From NCBI GenBank assembly GCA_947449135.1, contig CANFQO010000031.1, positions 1 to 33,922 of the forward strand: 33,922 nucleotides of DNA, read 5' to 3'. The notes beneath the pieces were generated by a model. That model had not been told where the DNA came from, searched no databases, and saw only the letters and a program-made list of their open reading frames with translations. Source of the stretch: Planctomycetaceae bacterium (lineage in GTDB: Bacteria; Planctomycetota; Planctomycetia; Pirellulales; UBA1268). Position 1 is the first letter of the stretch; each line of letters begins with the position of its first letter. Below, piece by piece: positions 8,252-16,664 of this stretch. The position numbers and the translations under genes are program-made.

Positions 8252-8271
8252 GTGGTTTCACGTGAAACCAC
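8252..8271. promoter_or_regulatory. parS: parS centromere site 1
   Basis: The core GGTTTCACGTGAAACC (8254-8269) is a perfect palindrome that extends to 20 self-complementary bases. It matches the bacterial parS consensus TGTTTCACGTGAAACA at all central positions and lies just upstream of parA. It should be a ParB loading site and may let ParB regulate its own operon. Confidence 0.93.
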
Positions 8272-8298
8272 CCGCTTTGCGCAGCTTGCCTCGTCGCC

Positions 8299-8314
8299 GG
8301 TTTCACGTGGAACC
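8299..8314. promoter_or_regulatory. parS: parS centromere site 2
   Basis: GGTTTCACGTGGAACC differs from site 1 by one base in the right arm (A to G), a variation accepted in the consensus of many bacteria. It lies 45 bases from site 1, centre to centre. Confidence 0.88.
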
Positions 8315-8373
8315 TTTGCGGTGCGGCTCCCGTCGGCACAGAAGCCCCCGGAGGAAGCCGGAGTGCCGTGCTT

Positions 8374-9711
8374 TCACTCAAGCATGCTGAAGACCAGACC
8401 GCTGGCGAGCTTGGGATAGAAGTAGGTGCTCTTGGCCGGCATCCGTTCGCCGGTCTGACTCACCAGGCGTATGTCCTCCACGCTCGCTGGCATGACGAGG
8501 GTGGCCAGCGGATAGCGACCCGTCCCTAGGCCCTCCACCACCTCCCGTACCAGGTGCACGTAGCCTGGGGTGGGCAGCGCGGTGTGACTTGCATCCCGGC
8601 TTCCAAGCAGGTCATCGATCACGAGCCGGTGGAGGATTGACACGCCGAGTCTCCGCCAGGCGGCACCATGGTCAGCCGCCACCTGTTCCATTCTCGACCG
8701 CCCGACGGAAGTGATCCGCGCCAGGGTCCAGGCTTGGTCGCCAGCCGTGTAGAAGCCCAGTGTGCCCTGGTCGCCCTCGGCTTCGATTTCGAGCCAGACG
8801 TTCTCTGCCTCGGCTGGACCGACCCCCGCCGACTCGGTGGAGAAGCAGTCGCCAAGGGCCATAGAGAGTTGCCCGGCCGTGACGACGGCGGGCTGGAGAA
8901 AGAGCCGGTGCGTGGGGAGCACGACCAGCCCCGGATCGCTCATGCCCACCAGCATCATCAGGACGAAGTTGGCCGGATGGTCGGAGGGCAAAGGATCGCC
9001 CCCATGCGTCTCTGCGTAGGCCTGGGCGACCTCGTCGCGGTAGTTGCAGGCGGTCTCGTAGCGGTGGTGTCCGTCGGCAATGAACACCGGCTTCGGCCCC
9101 ATCAGTCCGGCCACTCTGGCGGCAACCGGCTCGTTCGTCATGGGCCACATCCGACTCCGCACCCCGAGATGATCGATCGCCTCCACAGGTGGCTGACCGG
9201 CCACCGCCGCGTCGAGGTGGGCCTGCACCTCACCCTCCGGGTCGGGATAGAGCCCGAAGACCTGGCTGAGGTTTGCCCGACAGGCCCGCGTGAGCAGGAG
9301 TCGGTCTTGCTTCGGGCCCGACATGGTCTCTTCGTGCGGATGAATGTTGCCGGTGCCGAAGCGTTCCAGCCGCACCCGGGCCATCACGCCCCGGCGGCAG
9401 TGCTTCTGCCCATCCACCTCGAACTCCTGGTGGTAGACATAGAGGGCCGCCGCCGACTCCTGCATGAGCACCCCTTGCTCCCGCCAGGCTTTGAGGAACT
9501 TCGCCGCCCGGGTGTATCGGTTTGAGAAATCGCTGTCGCCCGGTTCCTCACGATTGAGTTCGAGCCGCACCACGTTGGCGGGATGCTGTTCGTAGAGGCG
9601 GGTTTGCAACGCGGCATCGATGACGTCGTAGGGGGGCGCGATGACCTGCGAGAGGACACCGACATGCTTGGGGTCGTAGCGGAGGCCGCGGAGGGAGGCG
9701 ATCGAGGGCAT
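8374..9711 (-). CDS. DUF1015 family protein
   Basis: This 445-residue cytoplasmic protein belongs to the DUF1015 (COG4198) family, whose biochemical role is not established; relatives are sometimes labelled HTH or kinase-like proteins without proof. Family signatures are the N-terminal APPYDVID, the central PHEETMSGPKQDRL and VFGLYPDPEG, and the diagnostic ADGHHRYETACNYRDE. The start ATG at 9711 gives the conserved MPSIASLRGLRYDP opening; an upstream in-frame start at 9762 would add a proline/serine-rich tail without homology. No ribosome site is visible. It lies between the par locus and ahcY on the same strand and is separated from ahcY by a terminator, so it is probably transcribed on its own. 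Confidence 0.88.
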   Translation of the reverse strand: MPSIASLRGLRYDPKHVGVLSQVIAPPYDVIDAALQTRLYEQHPANVVRLELNREEPGDSDFSNRYTRAAKFLKAWREQGVLMQESAAALYVYHQEFEVDGQKHCRRGVMARVRLERFGTGNIHPHEETMSGPKQDRLLLTRACRANLSQVFGLYPDPEGEVQAHLDAAVAGQPPVEAIDHLGVRSRMWPMTNEPVAARVAGLMGPKPVFIADGHHRYETACNYRDEVAQAYAETHGGDPLPSDHPANFVLMMLVGMSDPGLVVLPTHRLFLQPAVVTAGQLSMALGDCFSTESAGVGPAEAENVWLEIEAEGDQGTLGFYTAGDQAWTLARITSVGRSRMEQVAADHGAAWRRLGVSILHRLVIDDLLGSRDASHTALPTPGYVHLVREVVEGLGTGRYPLATLVMPASVEDIRLVSQTGERMPAKSTYFYPKLASGLVFSMLE

Positions 9712-9834
9712 GCTGGTGCTGGTGTCCGGGGAGGTGGCGGGAGGAACGTGCCAGCGTAGCAAACCGGTGGGGTGCAGGATCGAGGCAGCAGGTTTTCAAC
9801 CCGACGAAGCCGGGAGCGTGCCCACTCGGGGCGT

Positions 9835-9850
9835 GTTTCCACGTGAAACG
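9835..9850. promoter_or_regulatory. Possible degenerate third parS
   Basis: GTTTCCACGTGAAACG keeps the CACGTG centre and the complete AAAC right arm, but the left arm is displaced by an extra C, giving three mismatches to the parS consensus. It lies between DUF1015 and ahcY, outside coding sequence. ParB binding would be weaker than at the two upstream sites. Confidence 0.4.
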
Positions 9851-9861
9851 TTCGTGGGCAA

Positions 9862-9897
9862 AACGAGAGCGGGGGCGTCGCATCGCGACGCCCCCGC
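9862..9897 (-). terminator. Rho-independent terminator of ahcY
   Basis: A 13-base-pair GC-rich stem (GCGGGGGCGTCGC with its complement, 9869-9897) closes on a three-base loop. On the minus strand it is followed by TCTCGTTTTG. It lies 36 bases past the ahcY stop and is the strongest terminator of this strand in the window. Confidence 0.85.
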
Positions 9898-9932
9898 CAT
9901 GAATCGAGGCGAGCCCACACAACGGGCTGGCA

Positions 9933-11246
9933 CTAGTAGCGGTAATACTCGGGCTTGAACGGGCCCTCGACCGGCACGTGGAGATACTCGGCCTGAGCGG
10001 GGGTGAGCTTGGTCAGCTTCACACCCAGCTTGTCGAGATGCAGGCGGGCAACCTCCTCGTCGAGCTTCTTGGGGAGCATGTGAACACCGATGTCGTACTT
10101 GTCGGTGTCGGTCCAGAGCGCGATCTGGGCCAGCACCTGATTGGTGAAACTCGTGCTCATCACGAACGACGGGTGGCCGGTGGCACAGCCGAGGTTCACG
10201 AGCCGGCCCTCGGCCAGCACGAGCACCGACTTGCCGCTCGGCAGCGTGTAGCGGTCAACCTGCGGCTTGATCTCCACCTTCTTCACGCCCTTGGTGTTTT
10301 CCAGCCAGGCGATGTCGATTTCGAGGTCGAAGTGTCCGATGTTGCAGATGATCGCGTCGTTGGGCATCTGCTGGATGTGCGACCCGAGGATGACGTCGCG
10401 GCAGCCGGTGGCCGTCACGAAGATCTGGCCACGGGAGGCGGCCTCCTCCATGGTCGTGACCTCGTAGCCTTCCATCGCGGCCTGCAGGGCGTTGATTGGG
10501 TCAACTTCGGTGACGATCACGCGGGCACCGAGCGCCTTCATGGAGTGGGCAGAGCCCTTGCCGACGTCACCGTAGCCGCAGACCACCACCACCTTGCCGG
10601 CCACCATCACGTCGGTGGCCCGCTTGATGCCATCCGCGAGGCTTTCGCGGCAGCCATAGAGGTTGTCGAACTTGCTCTTCGTGCAGGAGTCGTTGATGTT
10701 GATCGCCGGGAGCTTCAGTTCGCCGTTTTCGTGCATCTGGTAGAGCCGGTGTACGCCCGTGGTGGTCTCTTCTGAGAGACCGCGGATGCCGCCGATCAGT
10801 TCCGGATACTTGTTGTGCACCATCGAGGTGAGGTCGCCACCGTCATCGAGAATCATGTTGAGCGGCTCGCCGTCCGGGAAGAACAGCGTCTGCTCGATGC
10901 ACCAGTCGAATTCCTCGTTGGTCATGCCCTTCCAGGCGTAGACCGGGAAGCCGGCCTTGGCGATGGCAGCAGCAGCGTGATCCTGCGTGGAGAAAATATT
11001 GCAGCTGCTCCAGGTCACGTCCGCGCCAAGTTCCTTCAGCGTTTCGATGAGGACGGCCGTCTGGATTGTCATGTGCAGGCAGCCGGCAATCCGCGCTCCG
11101 GCGAGGGGCTTCGACCGGCCATACTTCTGACGAAGGGCCATCAGGCCGGGCATCTCGTTTTCGGCCAGCATGATCTCCTTGCGGCCCCAATCGGCCAGCG
11201 AGAGATCAGCGACTTTGTACGGCAGGCGGGTTTCGACTTGCGACAC
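9933..11246 (-). CDS. ahcY: Adenosylhomocysteinase (S-adenosylhomocysteine hydrolase)
   Basis: The 437-residue cytoplasmic enzyme splits S-adenosylhomocysteine into adenosine and homocysteine, removing the product inhibitor of SAM methyltransferases. Family features run the full length: [16 protein letters not shown] with the substrate-site histidine, [29 protein letters not shown], the [13 protein letters not shown] segment, the NAD-binding [17 protein letters not shown], the ATGCRDVI and HFDLEID region, [11 protein letters not shown], and the invariant C-terminal KPEYYRY. The start is GTG at 11246, supported by AGGAG about eight bases upstream. It has its own likely promoter behind trpF and a strong terminator. 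Confidence 0.97.
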   Translation of the reverse strand: MSQVETRLPYKVADLSLADWGRKEIMLAENEMPGLMALRQKYGRSKPLAGARIAGCLHMTIQTAVLIETLKELGADVTWSSCNIFSTQDHAAAAIAKAGFPVYAWKGMTNEEFDWCIEQTLFFPDGEPLNMILDDGGDLTSMVHNKYPELIGGIRGLSEETTTGVHRLYQMHENGELKLPAININDSCTKSKFDNLYGCRESLADGIKRATDVMVAGKVVVVCGYGDVGKGSAHSMKALGARVIVTEVDPINALQAAMEGYEVTTMEEAASRGQIFVTATGCRDVILGSHIQQMPNDAIICNIGHFDLEIDIAWLENTKGVKKVEIKPQVDRYTLPSGKSVLVLAEGRLVNLGCATGHPSFVMSTSFTNQVLAQIALWTDTDKYDIGVHMLPKKLDEEVARLHLDKLGVKLTKLTPAQAEYLHVPVEGPFKPEYYRY

Positions 11247-11293
11247 GGGAAAAGCTCCTGAGCGGTTCGGAAAGTTATGGCGAGAGTCGTCTC

Positions 11294-11320
11294 ATAATAG
11301 CCTTATTGCGGCAATCGCAA
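11294..11320 (-). promoter_or_regulatory. Predicted promoter of ahcY
   Basis: On the minus strand TTGCGA (11315-11320) and TATTAT (11294-11299) are separated by 15 bases, slightly short, in an AT-rich pocket right after the trpF stop. The -35 hexamer is the same as that proposed for leuB. The leader to the GTG start would be about 40 bases. Confidence 0.4.
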
Positions 11321-11326
11321 AGCTGC

Positions 11327-12058
11327 CTAGCGGCTCGCTTCAAGAGCCCGGCGGGCGGCGGTGACAAAGTCGCTGACTTTTCGGGGATCTTTTCGCCCGG
11401 GGGCCGCCTCCACGCCGCTGGCGGTGTCGACAGCCCGGAGGCCTGTCATCCGGATCGCCTCTGCCACGTTTCCCGGCGTTAGCCCGCCTGCAATGGCCAT
11501 TGGCATGGGGAGGGAGCCGGCCCCGGCCAGAGCCTCCCAGTCGACGAGGGCTCCAGTGCCGCCGAGTTGACCTGGGGAGGTGTTGCCCGTTACGGCGGCA
11601 TCGACGATCACCATCGCCGGGACGGCACCCGCGGCGGCGGCCGCCGCGATCCACTCCCGCGCCGAGGCCAGCCCGGCCGAGCCAGGCCGAGAGCGATCCA
11701 GCCGCACGGCCCGGATCACGGGAACACCGTCCAGCTCTCCGCACCGCCCGGGAGGATCGAACGGTTCCCGGTCAGCGTCGAGATGGCCGTGGAACTGAAC
11801 GGCGTCGAGCCTGAGCTCACGGGCGAGCCGCAGCATGTCGGCGGCGGACGTTCCGGCGAAGACACCCACCTTGAGAATTCCGGCGGGTATCGCCGCCGCC
11901 ACCAGGCGACCGCGAGCAAGGTCAAGCTGCCGTGGCGAGCCTGCAACGAAGTTCAAGCCGATGGCATCCGCGCCTGCCGCGGCGACCATGGCCGCGTCGG
12001 CGGCAGTCGTCACCCCGCAAATCTTCACATGGAACACGCGATCATCTCCGGGCGGCAT
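11327..12058 (-). CDS. trpF: Phosphoribosylanthranilate isomerase
   Basis: This 243-residue (beta/alpha)8 enzyme of tryptophan synthesis carries out the Amadori rearrangement of phosphoribosylanthranilate to CdRP. It shows FHVKICGVTTAADA with the catalytic cysteine, AIGLNFVAGSPRQL, VGVFAGTSAADM, LDAVQFHGHLD, the second-strand IVDAA (catalytic Asp), AIAGGLTPGNV and VDTASGVEAAPGRKD for phosphate binding. It is slightly longer than usual (about 205-230), with Ala/Gly-rich loops. ATG 12058 is preferred (GGTGG upstream at a reasonable distance); GTG 12097 would add 13 residues without homology. It stands apart from other trp genes and precedes ahcY by 80 bases. It is divergent from the AAA ATPase gene. 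Confidence 0.94.
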   Translation of the reverse strand: MPPGDDRVFHVKICGVTTAADAAMVAAAGADAIGLNFVAGSPRQLDLARGRLVAAAIPAGILKVGVFAGTSAADMLRLARELRLDAVQFHGHLDADREPFDPPGRCGELDGVPVIRAVRLDRSRPGSAGLASAREWIAAAAAAGAVPAMVIVDAAVTGNTSPGQLGGTGALVDWEALAGAGSLPMPMAIAGGLTPGNVAEAIRMTGLRAVDTASGVEAAPGRKDPRKVSDFVTAARRALEASR

Positions 12059-12240
12059 ATCCGGCACCACCGGTCTGGGTCGGGCCTGTTTCTCCACATC
12101 GGAAAGTCTACGGCCCCGTCAGACGGTGCAGGAAGCCGTGGCCGTTGGTCGAAATCAGATGGGTCGGAAGTTGCGAACGCCACCTCTGGATACCACTCCC
12201 CGTGCATCAACCCCGTCGACACCCATCCACCCGTCCATTC

Positions 12241-13752
12241 ATGGCCGCCCCTCGACCGCAATTCTACCACCCCGCCAGGGTGATCGATGCGGCGTTGCAA
12301 GGTATTGACCGCGCGATCCGTCGTGCGGAGGGCATCGCGCTTGTGGTTGGGCAGCCGGGCACGGGCAAGTCGCTGCTACTGGCCAAAGTGGCCGAGAGCG
12401 TGGCTGAGGATTTCAAGGTGGCATTGCTGTCCGGTGCACGGATCTGCACCCGCCGGGCGCTCTGGCAGTCGATCATGGCCGAACTTGGTCAGCCCTACCG
12501 CGGGATCGACGAGGCCGAGTTAAGGATCGCCGTGGCTGAACTGGTCCGCGGGCTGGCGGCCACCGGTTCGGGGTTGGTGATCCTGGTGGACGAGGCCCAC
12601 ACGCTTCCTCTGCGGCTTGTCGATGAACTGCGGTTGTTGGCCAACATGCCGACACCGCTGCCGGCGGTCCACATCGTGCTGGCCGGTCCGGCCGCCCTCG
12701 AGGAACGGCTGGGGTCGTCAAAGATGGAGAGCTTTGCGCAGCGGATCGCGGTCCGTTCCTATCTGGAACCGCTCGATCACGCGGAGACCGTCGCCTATCT
12801 CCGAACACAGACGAAGGCTGCAGGTCTCGACTGGGACACGTGCTTCGAGCCCGGCTGCGATGACGCCGTCTACACTGCCGGCGACGGCGTGCCACGCCTG
12901 ATGAATCAGATCTGCGATCAGGCATTCGGGGTCGTGGCGGACGCCCGCCGGCGAGTCAAGCGAGTGGATATCGCGGCGGCCTGGCGGGAGATTCAGAGAT
13001 TGCCGTCGGAGGCGATCTTCGGTCACGGCGCGATGGACGAGACACATCAGGAGCCCGTGAGGCTCGATCCCGTCGCTGATGCGCAGACGGAGATGGGGAT
13101 CGCAGAGAGTTCTTCAGAGGGTGCCCTCGACGATTTTCCCGAGGGGTATCTGGTCCACGAGCATGGTGGTGAGTGTGGCGTGGGCATGATCGAGTTTGGT
13201 TCGCTCGACGACCAGGCCGACGAGGGAGTGATGCGTCCGTTCACCGACATCGGCGCGATCGTCGGCCGATCCGCCGAGAAGCCAGTCGCTGATGAGCGGT
13301 CTGATCCCTGGCGTGGACCGGATGTGGAGTTTGCGTTCGACGCTTCGGCCGACCCCTTTCAGGAGTTCTTTGAGCAGGAGGAGCGGATTGTGGAACGCTT
13401 CTCGAGCCGGACTCACGACGAATTCGGCCGCCAGCAGCACCTGGCCGGTCTCGACGGGGCGGCGATTGTGCGGCAGCTCGCGGAACTGGGTGAGACCCGG
13501 CGACCAGCCCATGCTGGCGGGGGCGTGGGGCCCGTTGACCCCCGGCCACAACACGACGCGGCCACCCTGGCCGAGGGAGGCGGGCGGCCGCTGGCTGCGC
13601 ATGGAGCCGGGGCTGCGGCCGAGATCGAGGACGCAGACATGGTCGTCATCGAGGAAGATCTGCTCGTGCAGTCCGGCAGTCGGCCGGCGGTCTCGGCCGT
13701 GCGGCTGGGGGACTACCGTCGGCTGTTCGCACGGTTGCGACGGGGTGGGTAA
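12241..13752 (+). CDS. ExeA/GspA-like AAA ATPase with long acidic C-terminal region
   Basis: The 503-residue protein has an N-terminal AAA_22-type ATPase: FYHPARVIDAALQGI (8-22), Walker A GQPGTGKS (37-44), Walker B LVILVDEAHTLP (112-123), and a lid domain ending near AAWREIQRLP (about 246). This is the cytoplasmic module of ExeA/GspA and MSHA-associated ATPases, which help place secretion or pilus assemblies. The rest (about 260-500) is acidic and low complexity, with no peptidoglycan-binding domain or membrane helix seen. ATG 12241 starts exactly at the conserved FYxP motif region; the open frame upstream is not coding. No secretion genes are adjacent. A glycosyltransferase gene follows after 12 bases, suggesting co-transcription. 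Confidence 0.85.
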   Translation: MAAPRPQFYHPARVIDAALQGIDRAIRRAEGIALVVGQPGTGKSLLLAKVAESVAEDFKVALLSGARICTRRALWQSIMAELGQPYRGIDEAELRIAVAELVRGLAATGSGLVILVDEAHTLPLRLVDELRLLANMPTPLPAVHIVLAGPAALEERLGSSKMESFAQRIAVRSYLEPLDHAETVAYLRTQTKAAGLDWDTCFEPGCDDAVYTAGDGVPRLMNQICDQAFGVVADARRRVKRVDIAAAWREIQRLPSEAIFGHGAMDETHQEPVRLDPVADAQTEMGIAESSSEGALDDFPEGYLVHEHGGECGVGMIEFGSLDDQADEGVMRPFTDIGAIVGRSAEKPVADERSDPWRGPDVEFAFDASADPFQEFFEQEERIVERFSSRTHDEFGRQQHLAGLDGAAIVRQLAELGETRRPAHAGGGVGPVDPRPQHDAATLAEGGGRPLAAHGAGAAAEIEDADMVVIEEDLLVQSGSRPAVSAVRLGDYRRLFARLRRGG

Positions 13753-13764
13753 CCTACCCGCGTC

Positions 13765-14526
13765 ATGTCAACCACAGCAGATACCCATTCACGGAGCGAC
13801 TGGCCATCGGGCCGTGTCCTCGTCGTGTCGGCCACCTATAACGAGCAAGAGAACATCGCTGCGCTGATCGAGCGCGTGCTGGCGGTGTCACCCGAACTCC
13901 AACTGTTGATCGTCGACGACGACTCTCCCGACGGCACCGGACAGATCGCCCTGTCGCTTGCGGATCGCAACCCGCGATTGCATGTGTTGGTGCGGCGTGG
14001 CAGACGTGGCCTCGGCACGGCGATCCTGGAAGGCTTCGAACTGGGGCGGCAGCATGGATTCGACGTGGCCGTCAATATGGACGCTGACTTCAGCCACGAT
14101 CCCGCCGACATTCCGCGGCTCTTGGCGGCGCTCGAGCCTGTGGGAGGTCAACCGGCGGATGTCGTGGTTGGATCGCGGCGAGTGCCGGGCGGGCAGACGG
14201 TGGGCTGGCCGCTCTCGCGGCACGTCGCCAGCCGGTTGGTCGGCTGGTTTACGAGGTGGGTGATGTGGGTGCCGATCCGCGATGCATCGAGCGGATTCCG
14301 GGCGGTGCGGCTGGCGATCTTCGATCGCCTGTCCGGGCCGTTTGCCCAAGGCTATGCGTTTCAAGAGGACCTGCTCTGGCGAGTGCACCGAACCGGTGGA
14401 AGGCTCGCGGAGGTGCCCATCACGTTTACTGATCGGCAGCGGGGCGCCAGTAAGGCGGACTTCGCCGAGAGCCGCCGGAGCATCGGCGAATTGCTGCGGC
14501 TCGCCTGGCAGACGTGGCTGGGGTGA
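13765..14526 (+). CDS. Dolichol-phosphate-mannose-synthase-like family 2 glycosyltransferase
   Basis: This 253-residue GT-A enzyme resembles polyprenol-monophosphomannose synthases (DPM1/Ppm1 type), which transfer mannose or another sugar from GDP-sugar to a lipid-phosphate carrier at the membrane. Motifs are VSATYNEQENIAALIERV (21-38), VDDDSPDGTG (50-59), the metal-binding NMDADFSHDP (104-113), RDASSGFRAVR, a FQEDLLWRVHRTGG acceptor-side motif and DRQRGASKAD, which holds the conserved RGxSK. No C-terminal membrane helices are present, as in the short DPM1 class. Lipid-linked sugar made by it could feed the GT-C-like membrane proteins encoded just downstream on the other strand; that link is inferred. 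Confidence 0.9.
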   Translation: MSTTADTHSRSDWPSGRVLVVSATYNEQENIAALIERVLAVSPELQLLIVDDDSPDGTGQIALSLADRNPRLHVLVRRGRRGLGTAILEGFELGRQHGFDVAVNMDADFSHDPADIPRLLAALEPVGGQPADVVVGSRRVPGGQTVGWPLSRHVASRLVGWFTRWVMWVPIRDASSGFRAVRLAIFDRLSGPFAQGYAFQEDLLWRVHRTGGRLAEVPITFTDRQRGASKADFAESRRSIGELLRLAWQTWLG

Positions 14527-14547
14527 GCGGTCGTTGTGATTTTCCCG

Positions 14548-14559
14548 GATCGTCATGGC
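14548..14559. repeat. Direct repeat GATCGTCATGGC, copy 1
   Basis: Twelve identical bases recur at 14706-14717 in the same orientation. Both copies lie in longer imperfect repeats that begin with a TTTTCC run and end with GGTCAC. Together they bracket the terminator pair in this intergenic region. Confidence 0.6.
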
Positions 14560-14586
14560 CAGCGGGATCGTGGTCACACCCGGAGT

Positions 14587-14614
14587 CCCCCGGCTTCCGC
14601 CGGGGGCTTTTATT
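14587..14614 (+). terminator. Rho-independent terminator after the DPM-like gene
   Basis: A perfect eight-pair stem CCCCCGGC/GCCGGGGG with loop TTCC is followed by CTTTTATT. It lies 60 bases past the stop codon at 14526 and should end the AAA ATPase-glycosyltransferase transcript. Confidence 0.88.
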
Positions 14615-14651
14615 CCAACGGTGCGCTCCCTCAGGCGGTTGCATCACAGTC

Positions 14652-14684
14652 GAATAAAAGCCCGGAGCGGAAGCGATGGGAGAC
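14652..14684 (-). terminator. Decayed inverted copy of the terminator
   Basis: On the minus strand this reads CTCCCATCGCTTCCGCTCC, then GGGCTTTTATTC. It matches the plus-strand terminator in its CTTCCGC centre and its GGGCTTTTATTC tail, but the stem pairing is largely lost. It is placed to end the opposing membrane-protein operon, though its strength is doubtful. Confidence 0.45.
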
Positions 14685-14705
14685 CGGTTCGTTGGGCTTT
14701 TCCAT

Positions 14706-14717
14706 GATCGTCATGGC
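14706..14717. repeat. Direct repeat GATCGTCATGGC, copy 2
   Basis: This is the second copy of the repeat at 14548-14559. It also sits inside a small inverted repeat, CCATGA-TCG-TCATGG (14702-14716). Confidence 0.6.
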
Positions 14718-14731
14718 ACCCGGGGCAGCGG

Positions 14732-16660
14732 TCACTTGCCCTGGATGCCGAGCGGGTCAAACGCCTTGCCGGTGGGCGTCGGCGTGGCGAACGGTGCTGG
14801 ACCAAGCGTGGATTGGCCAGGAACAGCCTGTTCGATCACTGAGGGATTTCCAAATGGTCGCTCCGGCGTCAGTTGGCCCGAGGCCGCGGGGGCCGGGACC
14901 GTCTGCTCGCCAAGAGCAACCGCGAGCCCCTCTCTGGCATCTTTCAAATTTGGGTTGAGCTCGAGAGCCTTGCGGAAATACAGGACCGCCTCTTCCTTGT
15001 TGCCAAGCTTGTAGAGCGTGACTGCGTAGTTGTTGAGGAGGGCCGGATTCTTCGGCTCCTTCTCCAACAGCGTGAGGAATTTCTCGCTCGCTTCGGCGAA
15101 GCGGCCGGCCTGGAAGAGCGAGTTGGCGAGGTTCACATGCATGGCCGGCACGTGCGGGGTGAGTCGACAGGCCTCGGTAAATTCCTTGATCGCCTCGTTG
15201 AGCCGGCCTTTGGCAGAGAGTGCCGAACCGAGATTGTTGTGGGTTTCGCCGAGATCGGGCCGGAGTTTCGTGGACTGAGTGAAGTGGTAGAAGCCCCCCT
15301 CGATGTCGCCGCGGGAGAACTTTTTGGCGCCGAGCCGATTATGGGCCTGCCAGGCGTTGTTGTTTGTCTTGAGCGTGTGCGTCCAGAGGGCGTCCTCGCT
15401 GGCCCAGGCATTCGCATAGCGAAACGAGAGCAGCCCGCACGTGGCCAGCAGGACAGCCCCGCCGGCGAGGATGAGCGGTTGGGCAGATTCTATTGACCGT
15501 TCGTACCACCGCGTGGCCGCCGCACCGATCAGGGCGATCACGCCAATCATCGGCAGGTAGATGAAGTGGTCGGCCACCCAGGTGATCCGCATGTAGGAGA
15601 TCGTGACGAAGCCAAGCACCGGCAGCACCATCAACAGGAAGAAGCCAAAACCGAGCGCGGCGTGACGGCCCCACTGGGGACGGGCGGCCGTGCCCCGGTT
15701 GGCCCAGATCAATGCAGCCGTGGCGGCGATGACAGGCCAGGCGAGGAACTGCCAGAATTTCGGTGGATCGACCTCCCACCGCGGATAGATCGGCAGCAGG
15801 TTCACCGGCCAGACGATCTGCTTGAGATAGAAGAGGATTGCCATGCCTGCCGTGGCGGTCCGCGAGGCCACGCCACCGACGAGTATCGTCTCCGCCCCGA
15901 TGGCCCGGCCGTGCTGGTATTGAATGGTGATGATGCCGAGCACGAGCGAGATCAGAAAGAAGGGGGACGTTCGGACGAGGTCCTGCAGCGTGACGGCGCC
16001 ACGTTTCCACCAGGCGTGCAGCAGGAGCACGACCGGCAGCGCGACCATCGATGTCTTCGCCAGCATCGCCAGCAGGAAAAACAGGATCGAGAGGCCGTAG
16101 AGCCATGCTCGCCGACCGGAGGCTCGTTCGTCGTCTTGCGAGACCCAGCAGAGGCAGGAAAGCAGGCAGAGTGGCAGTGAGAGCGTGTTCTTCGTTTCGG
16201 AGACCCAGGCCACCGATTCGACGCAGACGGGGTGGATGGCAAAGATCAGGCTGCTCAGCCAGGCGCCGGGGATCCGCATCCGGGCCAGCAGGGCCCAGAG
16301 GGTAAGCGCACCGGTGAGATGCAAGAGGATGGTGGTGACGTGGTAGCCGGTGGGCTGGGGGCCAAAGAACGGCCACTGCGCCCAGAGGGCACTGTAGGAG
16401 AGCGGAAAGAAGTCGGCGCCGTCGGGATAGAACCAGAGTTTGGCGAGGCCCTTCAGCGAGCCCGACTGCACCACCGGGTTGGCGGTGAGCAGTTGATCGT
16501 CGTCCCAGAGCCAGTCGCCGTGGTAGGCCGGAGAATAGATCCACAGGCACGCGAGTACGATGATCGCTGCATGGAGCAGGAGGTTAATCCAGCGGCTGGA
16601 TTCGCTCGAGAGGAGACTTGCGTCGCGGGAAGCGATCGCTGAGGCAGGGGGAGCTTTCAT
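14732..16660 (-). CDS. TMTC/GT-C-like membrane protein with C-terminal TPR repeats
   Basis: This 642-residue protein has about ten to twelve membrane helices followed by a soluble TPR region. Early loops hold WLWDDDQLL, an acidic loop of the type that is catalytic in GT-C glycosyltransferases using lipid-linked sugars, then FFPLSYSALW, FAIHPVCVESVAWVSETKN and FLLAMLAKTSMVALPVVLLL, as in TMTC/protein O-mannosyltransferase-like families. The C-terminal third has at least three TPR units (for example GETHNNLGSALSAKGRLNEA, VPAMHVNLANSLFQAGRFAE and NPALLNNYAVTLYKLGNKEE), then a Pro/Ala-rich tail. ATG 16660 is preferred, four bases after the upstream stop; an ATG at 16699 overlapping that gene is possible. 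It is the last gene of a three-gene operon. The sugar and target are unknown. Confidence 0.85.
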   Translation of the reverse strand: MKAPPASAIASRDASLLSSESSRWINLLLHAAIIVLACLWIYSPAYHGDWLWDDDQLLTANPVVQSGSLKGLAKLWFYPDGADFFPLSYSALWAQWPFFGPQPTGYHVTTILLHLTGALTLWALLARMRIPGAWLSSLIFAIHPVCVESVAWVSETKNTLSLPLCLLSCLCWVSQDDERASGRRAWLYGLSILFFLLAMLAKTSMVALPVVLLLHAWWKRGAVTLQDLVRTSPFFLISLVLGIITIQYQHGRAIGAETILVGGVASRTATAGMAILFYLKQIVWPVNLLPIYPRWEVDPPKFWQFLAWPVIAATAALIWANRGTAARPQWGRHAALGFGFFLLMVLPVLGFVTISYMRITWVADHFIYLPMIGVIALIGAAATRWYERSIESAQPLILAGGAVLLATCGLLSFRYANAWASEDALWTHTLKTNNNAWQAHNRLGAKKFSRGDIEGGFYHFTQSTKLRPDLGETHNNLGSALSAKGRLNEAIKEFTEACRLTPHVPAMHVNLANSLFQAGRFAEASEKFLTLLEKEPKNPALLNNYAVTLYKLGNKEEAVLYFRKALELNPNLKDAREGLAVALGEQTVPAPAASGQLTPERPFGNPSVIEQAVPGQSTLGPAPFATPTPTGKAFDPLGIQGK

Positions 16661-16664
16661 CCCA

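Noticed and set aside
11247-11326. Possible SAH riboswitch in the ahcY leader
   Set aside because: I looked for the conserved SAH-aptamer core and pseudoknot and did not see them. The leader after the predicted promoter is only about 40 bases.
11932-12240. 103-codon extension upstream of the AAA ATPase
   Set aside because: It overlaps trpF in antisense and its translation is basic and Ser/Pro-rich. The conserved protein begins at ATG 12241.
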